Shown in pieces: positions 17,497 to 26,104 of a stretch of DNA of 64,000 nucleotides (positions are counted from its first letter, which is position 1; each line of letters starts with the position of its first letter). This stretch comes from Aldehydirespirator sp965200005 (GTDB lineage: Bacteria; Actinomycetota; Acidimicrobiia; Acidimicrobiales; Aldehydirespiratoraceae). Made by a program: the position numbers and the translations under genes. Below the pieces are notes generated by a model, which did no database searches, was not told where the DNA came from, and worked only from the letters and a program-made list of their open reading frames with translations. The DNA lies in assembly GCA_965200005.1 (NCBI GenBank), contig OZ241331.1:806001-870000 (forward strand). The letters run 5' to 3'.

Positions 17497-19053
17497 ATGC
17501 GAACCGCTGACGCCGGTCACGCCACCGAGAACACCAAGGACACATCGCCAGACACACCAGACACATCTGTGTGGAGGCCCTTCGCTGCGGACCTCGTGGC
17601 CGGATCAAGCCGCCGCGACATCACACCGCCACTGGGCATTCGCACGGCCAACTGGGGGGCCGAGGGTCGCCACGAGCTAGCAACAGGAGTCCATCAACCG
17701 CTCACGGTTACCGCGTTGGCACTAACCGATTACTCAGGTCGCTCGGATCACTCGGATCACTCAGGTCGCTCGAGTCATTCGAGTCGCTCAGATCACTCGG
17801 ACTCGACGCAATACCAATACATCGTCAGCGTTGACCTCGGCTGGTGGCGCGACTCCAGCGACGAGGAGTCGGTCCGCAAACCGATCCTGGTTGCCTTGAG
17901 GATCGATGAGTCACAGTTGCTCCTTCATCTGGTCCACACGCATTCCGGCCCATGCACCACACGGTCGCAGCATCTTGAACCCGGCGGCGCACTAGTGGAC
18001 AGCTACTTAGTGCGGTTGACGCGCACGATCACCACTGCGTGCCTTGAAGCTCGAGCCGCGGCTCAGCCATGTCACATCACGTGGGGGACGGGGCGCTGTG
18101 GTCTTGCGACGGTACGTGACCTGCCCTGCGGTGATCGCGACGTCGTCGGATTTAACCCCCACACGCCAGCAGACGACACGCTCGTGGTGGGACGCATCGC
18201 CGACTCTCGCGGCCACACGGTGGAGACAATCGTGAATTACGCCTGCCATCCGACCACCCTCGCATGGCAGAACCCCCTCCTTTCGCCTGACTTCGTCGGC
18301 CCTGCGCGAGTACTGGTGGAAACCGCCACCTCGGCTCCGTGTGTGTTCCTGCAAGGCGCCTCGGGCGACCTCGCCCCACGAGACCAGTACACGGGCGACA
18401 TCGATGTAGCTGAACGCAACGGACGGGTCGTCGGCCATGGGGTGCTATCGACCCTCGAAGCGATGCCACGACCAGGTCACATGTTGCGATTCGGGGGTGT
18501 GGTCGAGTCCGGAGCCAGCCTCGGAATATGGGAACAAGTCCCCACCGAAGCCTCCACCGCTCTCAGCTCTCAGCTCATCCAGGTACCCGTAGAACTGCAG
18601 CCAGCACTGTCGCCCGAGGAGTTGAGTGATCGCTGGAGGCACACCGGTGAGACTCCCGCCCGTGAGCGAGTCGAGCGTGCGATTGCGTTACGTAATGGCT
18701 ATGTGCAAGACGGCGAGGCGAGCCATCCAGTGTGGCTCATGGAGGTCGGAGATGCGGTCATCGTGGCGCACCCTGGTGAGGCGTACTCGATCATGCAGAT
18801 CGAACTGCGACGCCGGCACCCCGATCGCTGCATCCTCGTAGCCAACTGCACGAACGGCCCAGGGTTCATGTACTTGCCCGAGCGCTCAGCATACGAGCGA
18901 GTGCCATACCAGGTCTGGCAGACCCTGGTTGACGTGGGCTCGCTCGAGGCTGTCATCGAGGCGACCGACGCAGCGATCAGCGAGCTGGGGAAGCCTCCAG
19001 GGGAGTCCACATCGCTTGCAAGCGAGTCATCCCTCGAAAGCGAGTTGCCGTGA
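17497..19053 (+). CDS. Neutral/alkaline ceramidase-like hydrolase
   Basis: A 518-aa protein whose opening (DLVAGSSRRDITPPLG, later THSGPCTTR, VNYACHPTTL, FLQGASGDLAPRDQ) matches the N-terminal catalytic domain of the neutral ceramidase-like family. Histidines in HTHSGP and NYACHPT fit the metal ligands of that fold. No signal peptide is present, so it is probably cytoplasmic, unlike true ceramidases; cytoplasmic homologues occur in carbohydrate clusters with unknown substrate. Residues 79-102 form an insert of eight three-residue repeats (R/H-S-D/S/G) encoded by a 9-bp tandem repeat. It starts 13 bases after the IclR gene and its stop overlaps the SDR start (GTGA). Confidence 0.7.
   Translation: MRTADAGHATENTKDTSPDTPDTSVWRPFAADLVAGSSRRDITPPLGIRTANWGAEGRHELATGVHQPLTVTALALTDYSGRSDHSDHSGRSSHSSRSDHSDSTQYQYIVSVDLGWWRDSSDEESVRKPILVALRIDESQLLLHLVHTHSGPCTTRSQHLEPGGALVDSYLVRLTRTITTACLEARAAAQPCHITWGTGRCGLATVRDLPCGDRDVVGFNPHTPADDTLVVGRIADSRGHTVETIVNYACHPTTLAWQNPLLSPDFVGPARVLVETATSAPCVFLQGASGDLAPRDQYTGDIDVAERNGRVVGHGVLSTLEAMPRPGHMLRFGGVVESGASLGIWEQVPTEASTALSSQLIQVPVELQPALSPEELSDRWRHTGETPARERVERAIALRNGYVQDGEASHPVWLMEVGDAVIVAHPGEAYSIMQIELRRRHPDRCILVANCTNGPGFMYLPERSAYERVPYQVWQTLVDVGSLEAVIEATDAAISELGKPPGESTSLASESSLESELP
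17731..17802 (+). repeat. 9-bp tandem repeat, eight copies, inside the ceramidase-like gene
   Basis: Eight degenerate copies of a 9-bp unit of the form CRCTCRGRT. Being a multiple of three, copy-number change would keep the reading frame while lengthening a polar Ser/His/Asp/Arg loop. Confidence 0.8.
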
Positions 19054-19898
19054 GGAGCGCTGTGGTCACCGGTGCCGGCTCGGGAATTGGTGAGGCGGTC
19101 GCTCACCGGCTCCTCGCCGAAGACTGGGCGGTCGTGGCAGTAGATCGCTACGCCGCAGGCCTTGCACAGTTCAGCAGCGAATCGAACTGCGCAACCGTCG
19201 TTGGCGATGTAACTGAGAGGTCGACCCACTCCCGAGCGGGACGCCGCATGCGCGAACTCGGGTCTCCGCACGCCTGGATTTCCGTTGCCGGCGTCACCGC
19301 CTCTCACGAACTTCATGCACTTGACGAGGCATCCGTCCGCAGGCTGATCGACATCAACCAGATGGGGCCACTGTTCGGAGCTGCTGAAGCCGTCTCAAGG
19401 TTTCGAGCCAGCGGGACACCTGGTGTCATCGTGCAGATCTCATCGGTACATGCATCGCATTCGGCCGCGCATTACCCCGTGTACGAGATGACTAAGGCAG
19501 CAAACGAAGCACTCACCAGAAGTATCGCGGTCTCCTATGGAGTCGACGGCATCCGCTCGGTCGCTATCGCTCCGGGGGCAATCGAGACGCCCGCCCTCAT
19601 TGCCGCTCTAGAAGCAACCGACGATCCACGTCTCGCCCGAGCGAGGCTGAGCAGGTCCCCTCTGAACAGACTCGGCCAGCCGCGCGAGATCGCTGAAGCT
19701 GTTGCATTTGTGATCTCTGCCGGAGCGTCCTTCGTCACCGGGACGACAATCGTGGTCGACGGTGGCTGGACTTCGATGCTGATTAGAGATGAACAAGAAC
19801 CATCCGATCCACCTCGGGATGCATCTGAGGCATCTCCGGAGGCATCAGCGGCATCTCAAAAGGCATCTGAGGCATCCGAGGAGGCATCGGCGGAGTGA
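19050..19898 (+). CDS. SDR-family NAD(P)-dependent oxidoreductase
   Basis: A 282-aa short-chain dehydrogenase. The cofactor motif TGAGSGIG is at 7-14, the catalytic Ser is in QISSVHA and the Tyr/Lys pair in YEMTKAAN. The C-terminal catalytic domain ends with VTGTTIVVDGGW. About 30 extra residues follow, an Ala/Ser/Glu-rich tail made by a short tandem repeat. GTG 19050 overlaps the upstream stop and its own stop overlaps the dehydratase start (GTGA in both cases). Next to an IlvD/Edd dehydratase and a DapA-type aldolase it probably oxidises a sugar or sugar acid in a non-phosphorylative pathway (inference). Confidence 0.9.
   Translation: MRSAVVTGAGSGIGEAVAHRLLAEDWAVVAVDRYAAGLAQFSSESNCATVVGDVTERSTHSRAGRRMRELGSPHAWISVAGVTASHELHALDEASVRRLIDINQMGPLFGAAEAVSRFRASGTPGVIVQISSVHASHSAAHYPVYEMTKAANEALTRSIAVSYGVDGIRSVAIAPGAIETPALIAALEATDDPRLARARLSRSPLNRLGQPREIAEAVAFVISAGASFVTGTTIVVDGGWTSMLIRDEQEPSDPPRDASEASPEASAASQKASEASEEASAE
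19814..19895 (+). repeat. GCATCn-type tandem repeat encoding the Ala/Ser/Glu tail of the SDR
   Basis: Seven GCATC cores spaced 9-12 bases apart, all multiples of three, encode the (E/D)ASEAS-like tail. Typical SDRs end before it. The repeat runs into the GTGA junction with the dehydratase gene. Confidence 0.7.
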
Positions 19899-21610
19899 AC
19901 GCTTTGCGCAGTGACGCCTGGCTCGACGGCGATGATGAAGTGGCGATGCTTCACCGGGTCGCGCTCGCTCAAACCAACTATCGGCGTGGCCGTCCCGTGA
20001 TCGGGATCGCAGCCACATCCAGCGCCTTCAACCCATGTCACGGAGATGTCGATCGGCTCGTGAAGGCTGCTGCCGGGGCAGTCGACGATGCCGGAGGAGT
20101 GGCCGCCGTATTCCCGGCCATGTCGCTGGGTGAAGATCTGATGAAGCCCTCCGCGATGATGTACCGGAACCTGCTGTCGATGGAACTCGAAGAAACGATC
20201 CGCTCCTCGCCGATCGATGGCTTGGTGATCTTCACCGGATGCGACAAGAACGTACCTGCGGCTCTCATGGCGCTCGCAAGTGCTGATGTCCCCGCTCTGA
20301 TCGGACTGGTAGGTCTACGGCAACCGGGCCGATTCGAGGATCGCCGCGTTGCCGCCGGCACCGATATCTGGCGTGAACTCGAGCGCCGCCGTTCGGGTCA
20401 GACCAGCGACAGCGAGTGGGCGGCGTTCGAACGATCTTTACGAGAGACCGGACCAGGCATCTGTAACGTCATGGGCACCGCGGTCACGATGGGACTCATC
20501 GCCGAGGTGCTCGGCATGGCGCTACCCGGGTCGACGACGATGCAAGCCGGTGGCGACGAAATCCAGGAAGCAGCGCGTGCAACCGGACGTCTCGTAGTCG
20601 AGATGGTCACTGATGCCGAGAGACCCTCCCACAGAATGACCAGAGAGGCATTCGATAACGCTCTCACGATCCTCGCTGCGGTCGGTGGGTCGACCAATGC
20701 CATTATTCACCTGGTGGCCGTCGCAGGCCGCCTCGGTCTCCGGCTCGATCTGGAAGCCGTGGACGCGGTGTTCAGCCGGGTGCCCCTGATAGCAGACATC
20801 GAACCATGCGGATCTCAGCTAGCCCAGGATCTTCACGATGCGGGCACGACACCAGCGCTCGTTGATGCTCTCGGGACATTGTTCGACCACACCACGATCT
20901 GCGCAGATGGTCGACCCTGGTCTGAGGTCATGGCTCCTCCGACTCCCGGTTCCAGCGCGATCCGCGCCACCGATGATCCGATCGCCGAAGCCCCAGCGAT
21001 TGCCATTCTCCACGGATCGCTCGCTCCCGGCGGGGCTGTCATAAAGGTGGCAGCGGCATCCCCAGAGCTTCTGCGTTGCTCGGGGCCAGCAGTGGTGTTC
21101 GACGACTACCACGACATGCGTCGACGGCTAGATGATCCGGGCTTGCAGATCGAAGCGGACTCCGTGATCGTCGTTCGTGAATGCGGCCCGGCAGGCGCTC
21201 CGGGAATGCCCGAGTGGGGCATGGCCCCGATCCCCAAGCGCCTCGTCGACATGGGCGTGACCGACATGTTGCGCGTCAGCGACGGTCGCATGAGCGGAAC
21301 CAGCTTCGGCACGGTCGTGCTACACGTCACTCCCGAAGCGCACCGGGGTGGCCCGCTCGCCCTAGTTCAAGACGGCGACACGATCGAGCTTGACCTCCCC
21401 GCACGCCGCATCGACCTGGTTGTCGATGACGACACGCTCTCGAGTCGACGCGCCGCCTGGTCGGCTCCTATATCAGCTCACGAACGGGGGTGGCCGGCGA
21501 TGTACCAACAACATGTCGGTGATGCCACGAGCGGATGCGATCTCGACTTTTTGGTGGCACCAGGCAATGAACAGCCCGTCTTCGTAGAACCCGTAGTCGG
21601 GCGTTCCTGA
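19895..21610 (+). CDS. IlvD/Edd-family dehydratase (sugar-acid dehydratase-like)
   Basis: A 571-aa Fe-S dehydratase that would remove water from a polyhydroxy acid to give a 2-keto-3-deoxy acid. Three Cys lie at the positions expected for the cluster: SSAFNPCHGDVDRL, FTGCDKNVPAALM and GICNVMGTAVTMG. Further family blocks are GSTTMQAGGDEI, VGGSTNAIIHL, PEWGMAPIPKRL and SDGRMSGTSFGTV. The neighbourhood (SDR, aldolase, sugar ABC importer, IclR) favours an aldonate dehydratase over the branched-chain enzyme IlvD. GTG 19895 overlaps the SDR stop. It is the last gene of the 16699-21610 unit. Confidence 0.88.
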   Translation: MNALRSDAWLDGDDEVAMLHRVALAQTNYRRGRPVIGIAATSSAFNPCHGDVDRLVKAAAGAVDDAGGVAAVFPAMSLGEDLMKPSAMMYRNLLSMELEETIRSSPIDGLVIFTGCDKNVPAALMALASADVPALIGLVGLRQPGRFEDRRVAAGTDIWRELERRRSGQTSDSEWAAFERSLRETGPGICNVMGTAVTMGLIAEVLGMALPGSTTMQAGGDEIQEAARATGRLVVEMVTDAERPSHRMTREAFDNALTILAAVGGSTNAIIHLVAVAGRLGLRLDLEAVDAVFSRVPLIADIEPCGSQLAQDLHDAGTTPALVDALGTLFDHTTICADGRPWSEVMAPPTPGSSAIRATDDPIAEAPAIAILHGSLAPGGAVIKVAAASPELLRCSGPAVVFDDYHDMRRRLDDPGLQIEADSVIVVRECGPAGAPGMPEWGMAPIPKRLVDMGVTDMLRVSDGRMSGTSFGTVVLHVTPEAHRGGPLALVQDGDTIELDLPARRIDLVVDDDTLSSRRAAWSAPISAHERGWPAMYQQHVGDATSGCDLDFLVAPGNEQPVFVEPVVGRS

Positions 21611-21640
21611 TAACCAAATGAACAGATGAGCAGATGAACA

Positions 21641-21693
21641 GGTGCGCAGCAACTAGGTGCGCAGGTGAGCGGTAGCTAGGTGAGCGGCAACTA
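21641..21693 (+). repeat. Degenerate ~15-bp tandem repeat between convergent genes
   Basis: Units GGTGCGCAGCAACTA (21641), a half unit (21656), GGTGAGCGGTAGCTA (21664) and GGTGAGCGGCAACTA (21679). The last unit contains the stop codon of the aldolase gene. The preceding bases from 21617 carry a related GAACAGATGAGCAGATG-like repeat. No terminator hairpin was seen. Confidence 0.7.
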
Positions 21694-22710
21694 AGAGTCG
21701 ATGGGCGGGAGACGGTCGCTGCCTACGGCATCCGCGAGTTGGTCGACCAGTCGATCGACCTCGGAGGCAGTCTCAGCATCAACGAAGAATCCATTCGGAG
21801 GTCGGCTGGAGTTTCTGGGCAACACACCCTGACGCCAGAGGACATGCTTCTCGAGAGCCACGTAGCCATCAACCGTGGTCTGCATCGCCACCAAAGTGTT
21901 AAGCGGGCCGCTGATGCGATACGCGAGCGCCCAGTCACGCTCGCTAACTGCATCCCAAAGCGCACGCACAGCCCAGCAAACCTCAGCACCTGGCATCGTG
22001 CCGACAATGCCCCGCCGGTAGCTATCGATGATGCTGGCCCCGCCGGATCCTTCAAGGATCGAGGCGCCCGCACCGGTCGCATCACGCAGCATCGACAGGG
22101 TGGGGCCGATGGGATGTGCCTCCGGCTTGAAAGCGACACGCTCCCCGAACTCCGAGAACAAGCGTGCCTGCAAGCTGATGGTGAGCGGGCGCCCGATATA
22201 GCCACTGGCATCCTGCACGACTACCGGCACGACGGTGGCCTCGATGATGCGCGAGAAATAGCTGAAGAGCTCGGCGTCGTCGAGAGCCACGGTAAGTGGT
22301 GAGTTGACCATCAGCGCTGTCGCTCCCTGCTCTTGGGCGTGGAAGCTGTGAGCAAGCGCACTACGAAGGGACTCGGCACCGCAGCTGATGACAGCAGCCC
22401 GGCCTCGCGCGCTAGCTGCTGCACAGACTCGCTCAGTGAGGAGGCGGCGCTCCTCGGATGTCAACCGCGGTACTTCGCTGACCATTCCTGTCGTCAGCCC
22501 GTCTGCGTTCTGGTCGAGGATCCAGTCGAGTTCGTGGTCTAGGGCGCCGACGTTGATCGAGCCGTCATGAGCGAATGGTGTCTGCACAACCGGAAGAACC
22601 CCGACGGGCAGGATCGTGGCGCCCGCCGGTTGGTTTAGTTCACTCTGTGTCGGTTGCGCAATCTGTGTCAGTTGCGACGACGTCGACATGCGGTCGCTTC
22701 TCGCTGTCAC
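21691..22710 (-). CDS. Dihydrodipicolinate synthase (DapA)-family aldolase/lyase
   Basis: A 339-aa class I aldolase-type TIM barrel. VLPVVQTPFAHDGSINVGAL near the start is the family opening, VQDASGY holds the catalytic-site Tyr region and VAFKPEAHPIGPT the Schiff-base Lys. In this context it probably cleaves or processes a 2-keto-3-deoxy sugar acid made by the dehydratase on the other strand, rather than making lysine. GTG 22710 overlaps the stop of the epimerase-like gene (GTGA). The first ~25 residues are low-complexity Ser/Thr/Gln, so a start a few codons later is possible. Confidence 0.87.
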   Translation of the reverse strand: MTARSDRMSTSSQLTQIAQPTQSELNQPAGATILPVGVLPVVQTPFAHDGSINVGALDHELDWILDQNADGLTTGMVSEVPRLTSEERRLLTERVCAAASARGRAAVISCGAESLRSALAHSFHAQEQGATALMVNSPLTVALDDAELFSYFSRIIEATVVPVVVQDASGYIGRPLTISLQARLFSEFGERVAFKPEAHPIGPTLSMLRDATGAGASILEGSGGASIIDSYRRGIVGTMPGAEVCWAVRALWDAVSERDWALAYRISGPLNTLVAMQTTVDGYVALEKHVLWRQGVLPRNSSRPPNGFFVDAETASEVDRLVDQLADAVGSDRLPPIDS

Positions 22711-23729
22711 CCCGCTTGTTCGCGATCGTCGATGATCTGCTGCAGGATCTCGTCGATCCCGATGCGTGGAACAAACCCCGCGAGTCGGCGTGCTCGCTCA
22801 GTGCTCGTCGTCAAGTTGATACGTTCGCCTTCCAGACGCAGATCTACATAGGGGACACCGATCGCCTCGGACAGTTTCGGTACGACAGCGTCGTAGGCGA
22901 ACGGCTCAGGACCGGAAAGATTAAACGTTTCGCCGACCGCCCCAGGCGCTGTTAACAGGCAGATCAGCCCGCTGACGAGGTCGCGGGCATCACAGAACTG
23001 GAACCGGTATGGATTCCCGCTGGTGTCGCGAGCCAGCACCAGAGTTCGCTCCGGGTCATCGACAGCCGCATCGATCGCGGCGACTGCCGCCGGTCGACCG
23101 ATCGCGTCGAGGATCGCCCGGAACCCATGCGCGAAGAAGAGCCTGCCCGACCATCCGTCATGACGGGTTATCTCGTCAGCCTCGGCCGTGAGAGAGAAGC
23201 GAGCGACGCACGTCGGCAGACCGTGAACACGGTGAAAGAAGCCAGCCATCACCTCATCGAGCTGTTTGGTGAGGCCATAGAAGCTGTAGGGCACGATCGG
23301 GAGGTCTTCGACGATCTCGCCCTTGACTTCGAGTGACGAGTAGACCTCATCGCTACTCGCCAGCACGAATCGTCGTAGCCGACCAGAGTCTCTTGCTAAC
23401 TCGTCGAGCAGCAGGTAGGTGGCGCGAACGTTGGCTTCGAACAGCGCGTCGTTTGCTTCCGGGCTCCAATCCATCAACGCTGCCAGATGAACGACAGCAT
23501 CTACTGCCTCACACGCCTCAGCCACGACCGAGCGCTCGGTGAGACTGCCGCGGATGACATCGACATCACTAGACACCGCAGCAGCCCCGGGATCGTCTGG
23601 CAATACAACGGTGCGCACCCGCGCCCCGGCACTTACAAAGTCGGTCGCCAGGCGACTACCAATCCGACCAGTGGCTCCCGTGACGAGGACACTTGCACCA
23701 TCTAGATGCATCTCCGAGTCATTCATCAA
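22707..23729 (-). CDS. NAD-dependent epimerase/dehydratase (extended SDR)
   Basis: A 340-aa extended SDR. The cofactor motif TGATGRIG (17-24) follows VLV, the active-site region holds LASSDEVYS, and YSFYGLTKQ provides the Tyr-x3-Lys. LSGPEPFAYDAVVPKLSEAIG near the end is typical of the substrate-binding part. It may act on a sugar, sugar lactone or nucleotide sugar; the adjoining catabolic genes favour a free sugar or lactone dehydrogenase role. It is coupled to the DapA-type gene and lies 118 bases downstream of the ATPase stop, the gap carrying a 17-bp tandem repeat. Confidence 0.85.
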   Translation of the reverse strand: MMNDSEMHLDGASVLVTGATGRIGSRLATDFVSAGARVRTVVLPDDPGAAAVSSDVDVIRGSLTERSVVAEACEAVDAVVHLAALMDWSPEANDALFEANVRATYLLLDELARDSGRLRRFVLASSDEVYSSLEVKGEIVEDLPIVPYSFYGLTKQLDEVMAGFFHRVHGLPTCVARFSLTAEADEITRHDGWSGRLFFAHGFRAILDAIGRPAAVAAIDAAVDDPERTLVLARDTSGNPYRFQFCDARDLVSGLICLLTAPGAVGETFNLSGPEPFAYDAVVPKLSEAIGVPYVDLRLEGERINLTTSTERARRLAGFVPRIGIDEILQQIIDDREQAG

Positions 23730-23756
23730 TAGCTCTCCTCGTCTAGTTCTGGTCGT

Positions 23757-23807
23757 GGCTAGGTGTGGTCACGGGCTAGGTGTGGTCGTGGGCTAGGTGT
23801 GGTCGTC
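23757..23807 (+). repeat. 17-bp tandem repeat, three copies
   Basis: GGCTAGGTGTGGTC plus three variable bases is repeated at 23757, 23774 and 23791. It fills half of the gap between the ATPase and epimerase-like genes within one (-) operon. Confidence 0.8.
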
Positions 23808-23847
23808 TGATCGTCGACATGTGGAACTAGATGCACACGAACCCGCT

Positions 23848-24630
23848 TCACGGCCCTACCCCAACGGTTGCAGCGGGGTTTCCCTCAAGGATCAGTTGCA
23901 TGATCTGTGGAACCGAGAACTTCTCGTGTCGTAGGTCAGCGATCTTGTGCCCATGCCGGAGAACGACGAGATGATCAGCTAACTCGGCCACATGTGGCAG
24001 GGCATGGCTAATGATCCCGACAGCTAGGCCGGAGTCCCGAATCCGCTTCACCAAGTCGAGCACGGCGCGAGACTCTCGAAGTCCTAGAGCCGAAGTCGGC
24101 TCATCCATCAAAACGACGCTGCTCGCCCAGTAGGCAGCGCGCGCCACGGCCACACACTGTCTCTGGCCTCCCGACATCGACCCCAACTCGTCACCGGTCA
24201 GGCTGGGGAGATTGATGCTCAACCCCGAGAGTTCCCTGCGAGCCATCTTCACCATGCGCTTCTTCGCCAGCCGGTTGAACCCAAACAAGCCGCCACGTCG
24301 CAATTCTCTCCCCAGAAACACGTTCGCCGTAACGTCTAGATTCGGCGCCAGAGCGAGCTCTTGATAAACGACTTCGACGCCCTTTTGGCGCGCATCGAGC
24401 GGATCGTTAAGCACGACTGTGTCGCCGTTGAGAACGATCTCACCATCGTCGGGTCGGAGCGCTCCAGTGAGCATTTTCACGAGCGTTGACTTGCCTGCTC
24501 CGTTGTCTCCGACGATTGCGGTGATCTCGCCGCGCTGGAAGGCAACGCTCACGTCAACGACGGCTTCGATGTGACCGAAACGCTTGCTGAGACCGCGCGC
24601 TTCAAACGCAGGCTGGTCTTCAGCGTTCAT
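23848..24630 (-). CDS. Sugar ABC transporter ATP-binding protein (single-domain RbsA/FrcA type)
   Basis: A cytoplasmic ATPase of 260 residues from ATG 24630, with a GGGGGG stretch upstream; an in-frame ATG at 24657 would add nine residues. Walker A is GDNGAGKST, Q-loop VVYQE, signature SGGQRQ, Walker B VVLMDEPTSALG and the switch His in ISHALPHV. It has one ABC domain, like FrcA, rather than the duplicated RbsA. Its start overlaps the permease stop by 11 bases. It energises the permease at 24620-25612, probably with the binding protein at 15282-16526. Confidence 0.9.
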   Translation of the reverse strand: MNAEDQPAFEARGLSKRFGHIEAVVDVSVAFQRGEITAIVGDNGAGKSTLVKMLTGALRPDDGEIVLNGDTVVLNDPLDARQKGVEVVYQELALAPNLDVTANVFLGRELRRGGLFGFNRLAKKRMVKMARRELSGLSINLPSLTGDELGSMSGGQRQCVAVARAAYWASSVVLMDEPTSALGLRESRAVLDLVKRIRDSGLAVGIISHALPHVAELADHLVVLRHGHKIADLRHEKFSVPQIMQLILEGNPAATVGVGP

Positions 24631-25612
24631 GATCCCCCCAACCCTTGGTGCGCACATGGTCGTAGACGACTGCTAGCAACAGCGCCGTTCCGAGGAACAG
24701 GAACTGCGCCGATATGCCGAAGTTGAGTAGTTGGATGGCGTTGTCGATGATCCCGATCAACACAACTCCGAGCAGCGTTCCAAAGACTGTGCCTCGCCCG
24801 CCTGTCAAGGCTGTTCCACCGAGGATCACACCTGCGAGGATCGAGAGTTCAAGGCCGGCAAGTCCGTTGGCGTCACCGACGGTGGTGAAGCCCGCCACGA
24901 GAATCCCGCTCAGACCTGCTGCTAGTGAGCTGAGGACATACAACTGCAGCCTTCGTCTCTGAACCGGGATACCGGCCAAGCGAGCCATGGCGCCCCCCGG
25001 GGTGCCTCCGATCGCGTACCAGTGCCGACCCCAAACGGTGGCGTGCAGCAGCCAGCCGACAACCCCAAACACCGCCAACATGATCCACAGCGGCACAGGA
25101 ATGCCCAGAAGTTCGCCCTGGCCGAGGTACCTGACCGTGTCGTGTGAGACGCGCACGACCCTGCCGTCGGTGACCATGAAGGCGAAGCCTCGCACGAGGA
25201 ACTGCATCCCGACCGTGATCACGAAGGGGTTGATTCCCCCGTAGCTGATGAGCCCTCCGTTGACGAACCCTATGAGCGTGGAGGCTGCTAGTGCCAGCAA
25301 GATCGTGACGCCGACGTTTACGTCGTTGTCGAGAGCGACGGCGACGACCGTGCCACTGAAAGCCATGACGGCTGCGATGGAGAGATCCAAACCACCACCA
25401 ATCAGCACCGCGGTGGTGATGGCAGCAACGATCCCGGTGAACGACACCGCCGTACCGACGTTGAGGAGGTTCTGGGTTCGCAAGAAGAACGGCGTGAGTT
25501 GTGACACCACTAGTCCGACACCGAGGAGCGCGCCGATCAAGCCAAAGTGCTGTTTGCCGGGGATTCGCCGAGTCAACTGGCGCAAGTCGGTGCGGTCCCC
25601 TCGTGAAGGCAA
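24620..25612 (-). CDS. Sugar ABC transporter permease (RbsC type)
   Basis: A 330-aa membrane permease of the BPD_transp_2 family with eight to ten hydrophobic segments. GGGLDLSIAAVMAFSGTVVA and GGTALTGGRGTVFGTLLGVVLIG are the conserved blocks of ribose/xylose-type permeases. ATG 25612 begins a cytoplasmic Arg-rich leader. It is the first gene of the (-) operon permease-ATPase-epimerase-aldolase. Two operator-like palindromes lie 75-110 bases upstream (25687-25721), matching those near the binding protein and IclR genes. Confidence 0.9.
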   Translation of the reverse strand: MPSRGDRTDLRQLTRRIPGKQHFGLIGALLGVGLVVSQLTPFFLRTQNLLNVGTAVSFTGIVAAITTAVLIGGGLDLSIAAVMAFSGTVVAVALDNDVNVGVTILLALAASTLIGFVNGGLISYGGINPFVITVGMQFLVRGFAFMVTDGRVVRVSHDTVRYLGQGELLGIPVPLWIMLAVFGVVGWLLHATVWGRHWYAIGGTPGGAMARLAGIPVQRRRLQLYVLSSLAAGLSGILVAGFTTVGDANGLAGLELSILAGVILGGTALTGGRGTVFGTLLGVVLIGIIDNAIQLLNFGISAQFLFLGTALLLAVVYDHVRTKGWGDHER

Positions 25613-25664
25613 AGCAGCGGGTACATCTGAGGCCAGGCATCAGAAGCAGGAGCCATGCCTCTAC

Positions 25665-25684
25665 TTGCTTGCTTGCTCACTTGC
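25665..25684 (+). repeat. TTGC tetranucleotide run
   Basis: TTGC at 25665, 25669, 25673 and 25681 with one variant unit between, directly beside the operator-like site upstream of the permease gene. Confidence 0.55.
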
Positions 25685-25686
25685 TG

Positions 25687-25721
25687 TTCGGTATTACCAA
25701 TCATCATTCGGCTATCACGAA
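25687..25721 (-). promoter_or_regulatory. Two operator-like palindromes upstream of the permease operon (IclR-box candidates 3 and 4)
   Basis: TTCGGTATTACCAAT (25687-25701) shares GGTATTACC with the site at 16541. TTCGGCTATCACGAA (25707-25721) shares the TTCGG...CGAA arms with the site at 16658. Their centres are 20 bases apart, two helical turns, which suits cooperative binding. Both lie upstream of the permease ATG at 25612. Confidence 0.6.
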
Positions 25722-26104
25722 ACTTACCGCAGAAGCGCTACCTGCGCAACAAACACATGTCGGTGAGCCACTAGGCAGCGCGCGAACTAAAGCATCGCCT
25801 TGTGACCCACGCCAAACAGCGCCGGCTTTGTCTGGCGAGTCCAGCCTTTAGCGTGCGCTAACTGCGTGCCAATCGCTAACTGCTTGCCTAGTAGCGAGCA
25901 GCAACCTGCGTCGGCGTGATGACGCCGCACGAAGCACTGGGGCTGATTTTGCTTGATGCCCCTCAAGCACCGAACCTATTCGGGCCTAGTTCGTCCGCCG
26001 CACTCGATCAGTACATGTCATACTCTTATTTCAGTCACATCTTTATGTAATCATGAGGAGATTCAGCTACCCTTCGTCGGCGCTACAACCGAGAGGAGGC
26101 TTCA
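25722..26104. other. Intergenic stretch between divergent transcription units
   Basis: No gene was recognised here. A short hairpin-capable sequence GGCGTGATGACGCC lies near 25916. The last ~70 bases before the small gene at 26105 are A/T-rich and probably hold its promoter, but I could not pick a convincing -35/-10 pair. A GAGGAGG ribosome binding site ends the stretch. Confidence 0.4.

Noticed and set aside
17731..17802. CRISPR-like repeat array
   Set aside because: The unit is 9 bp with no spacers and lies in frame inside a coding sequence.
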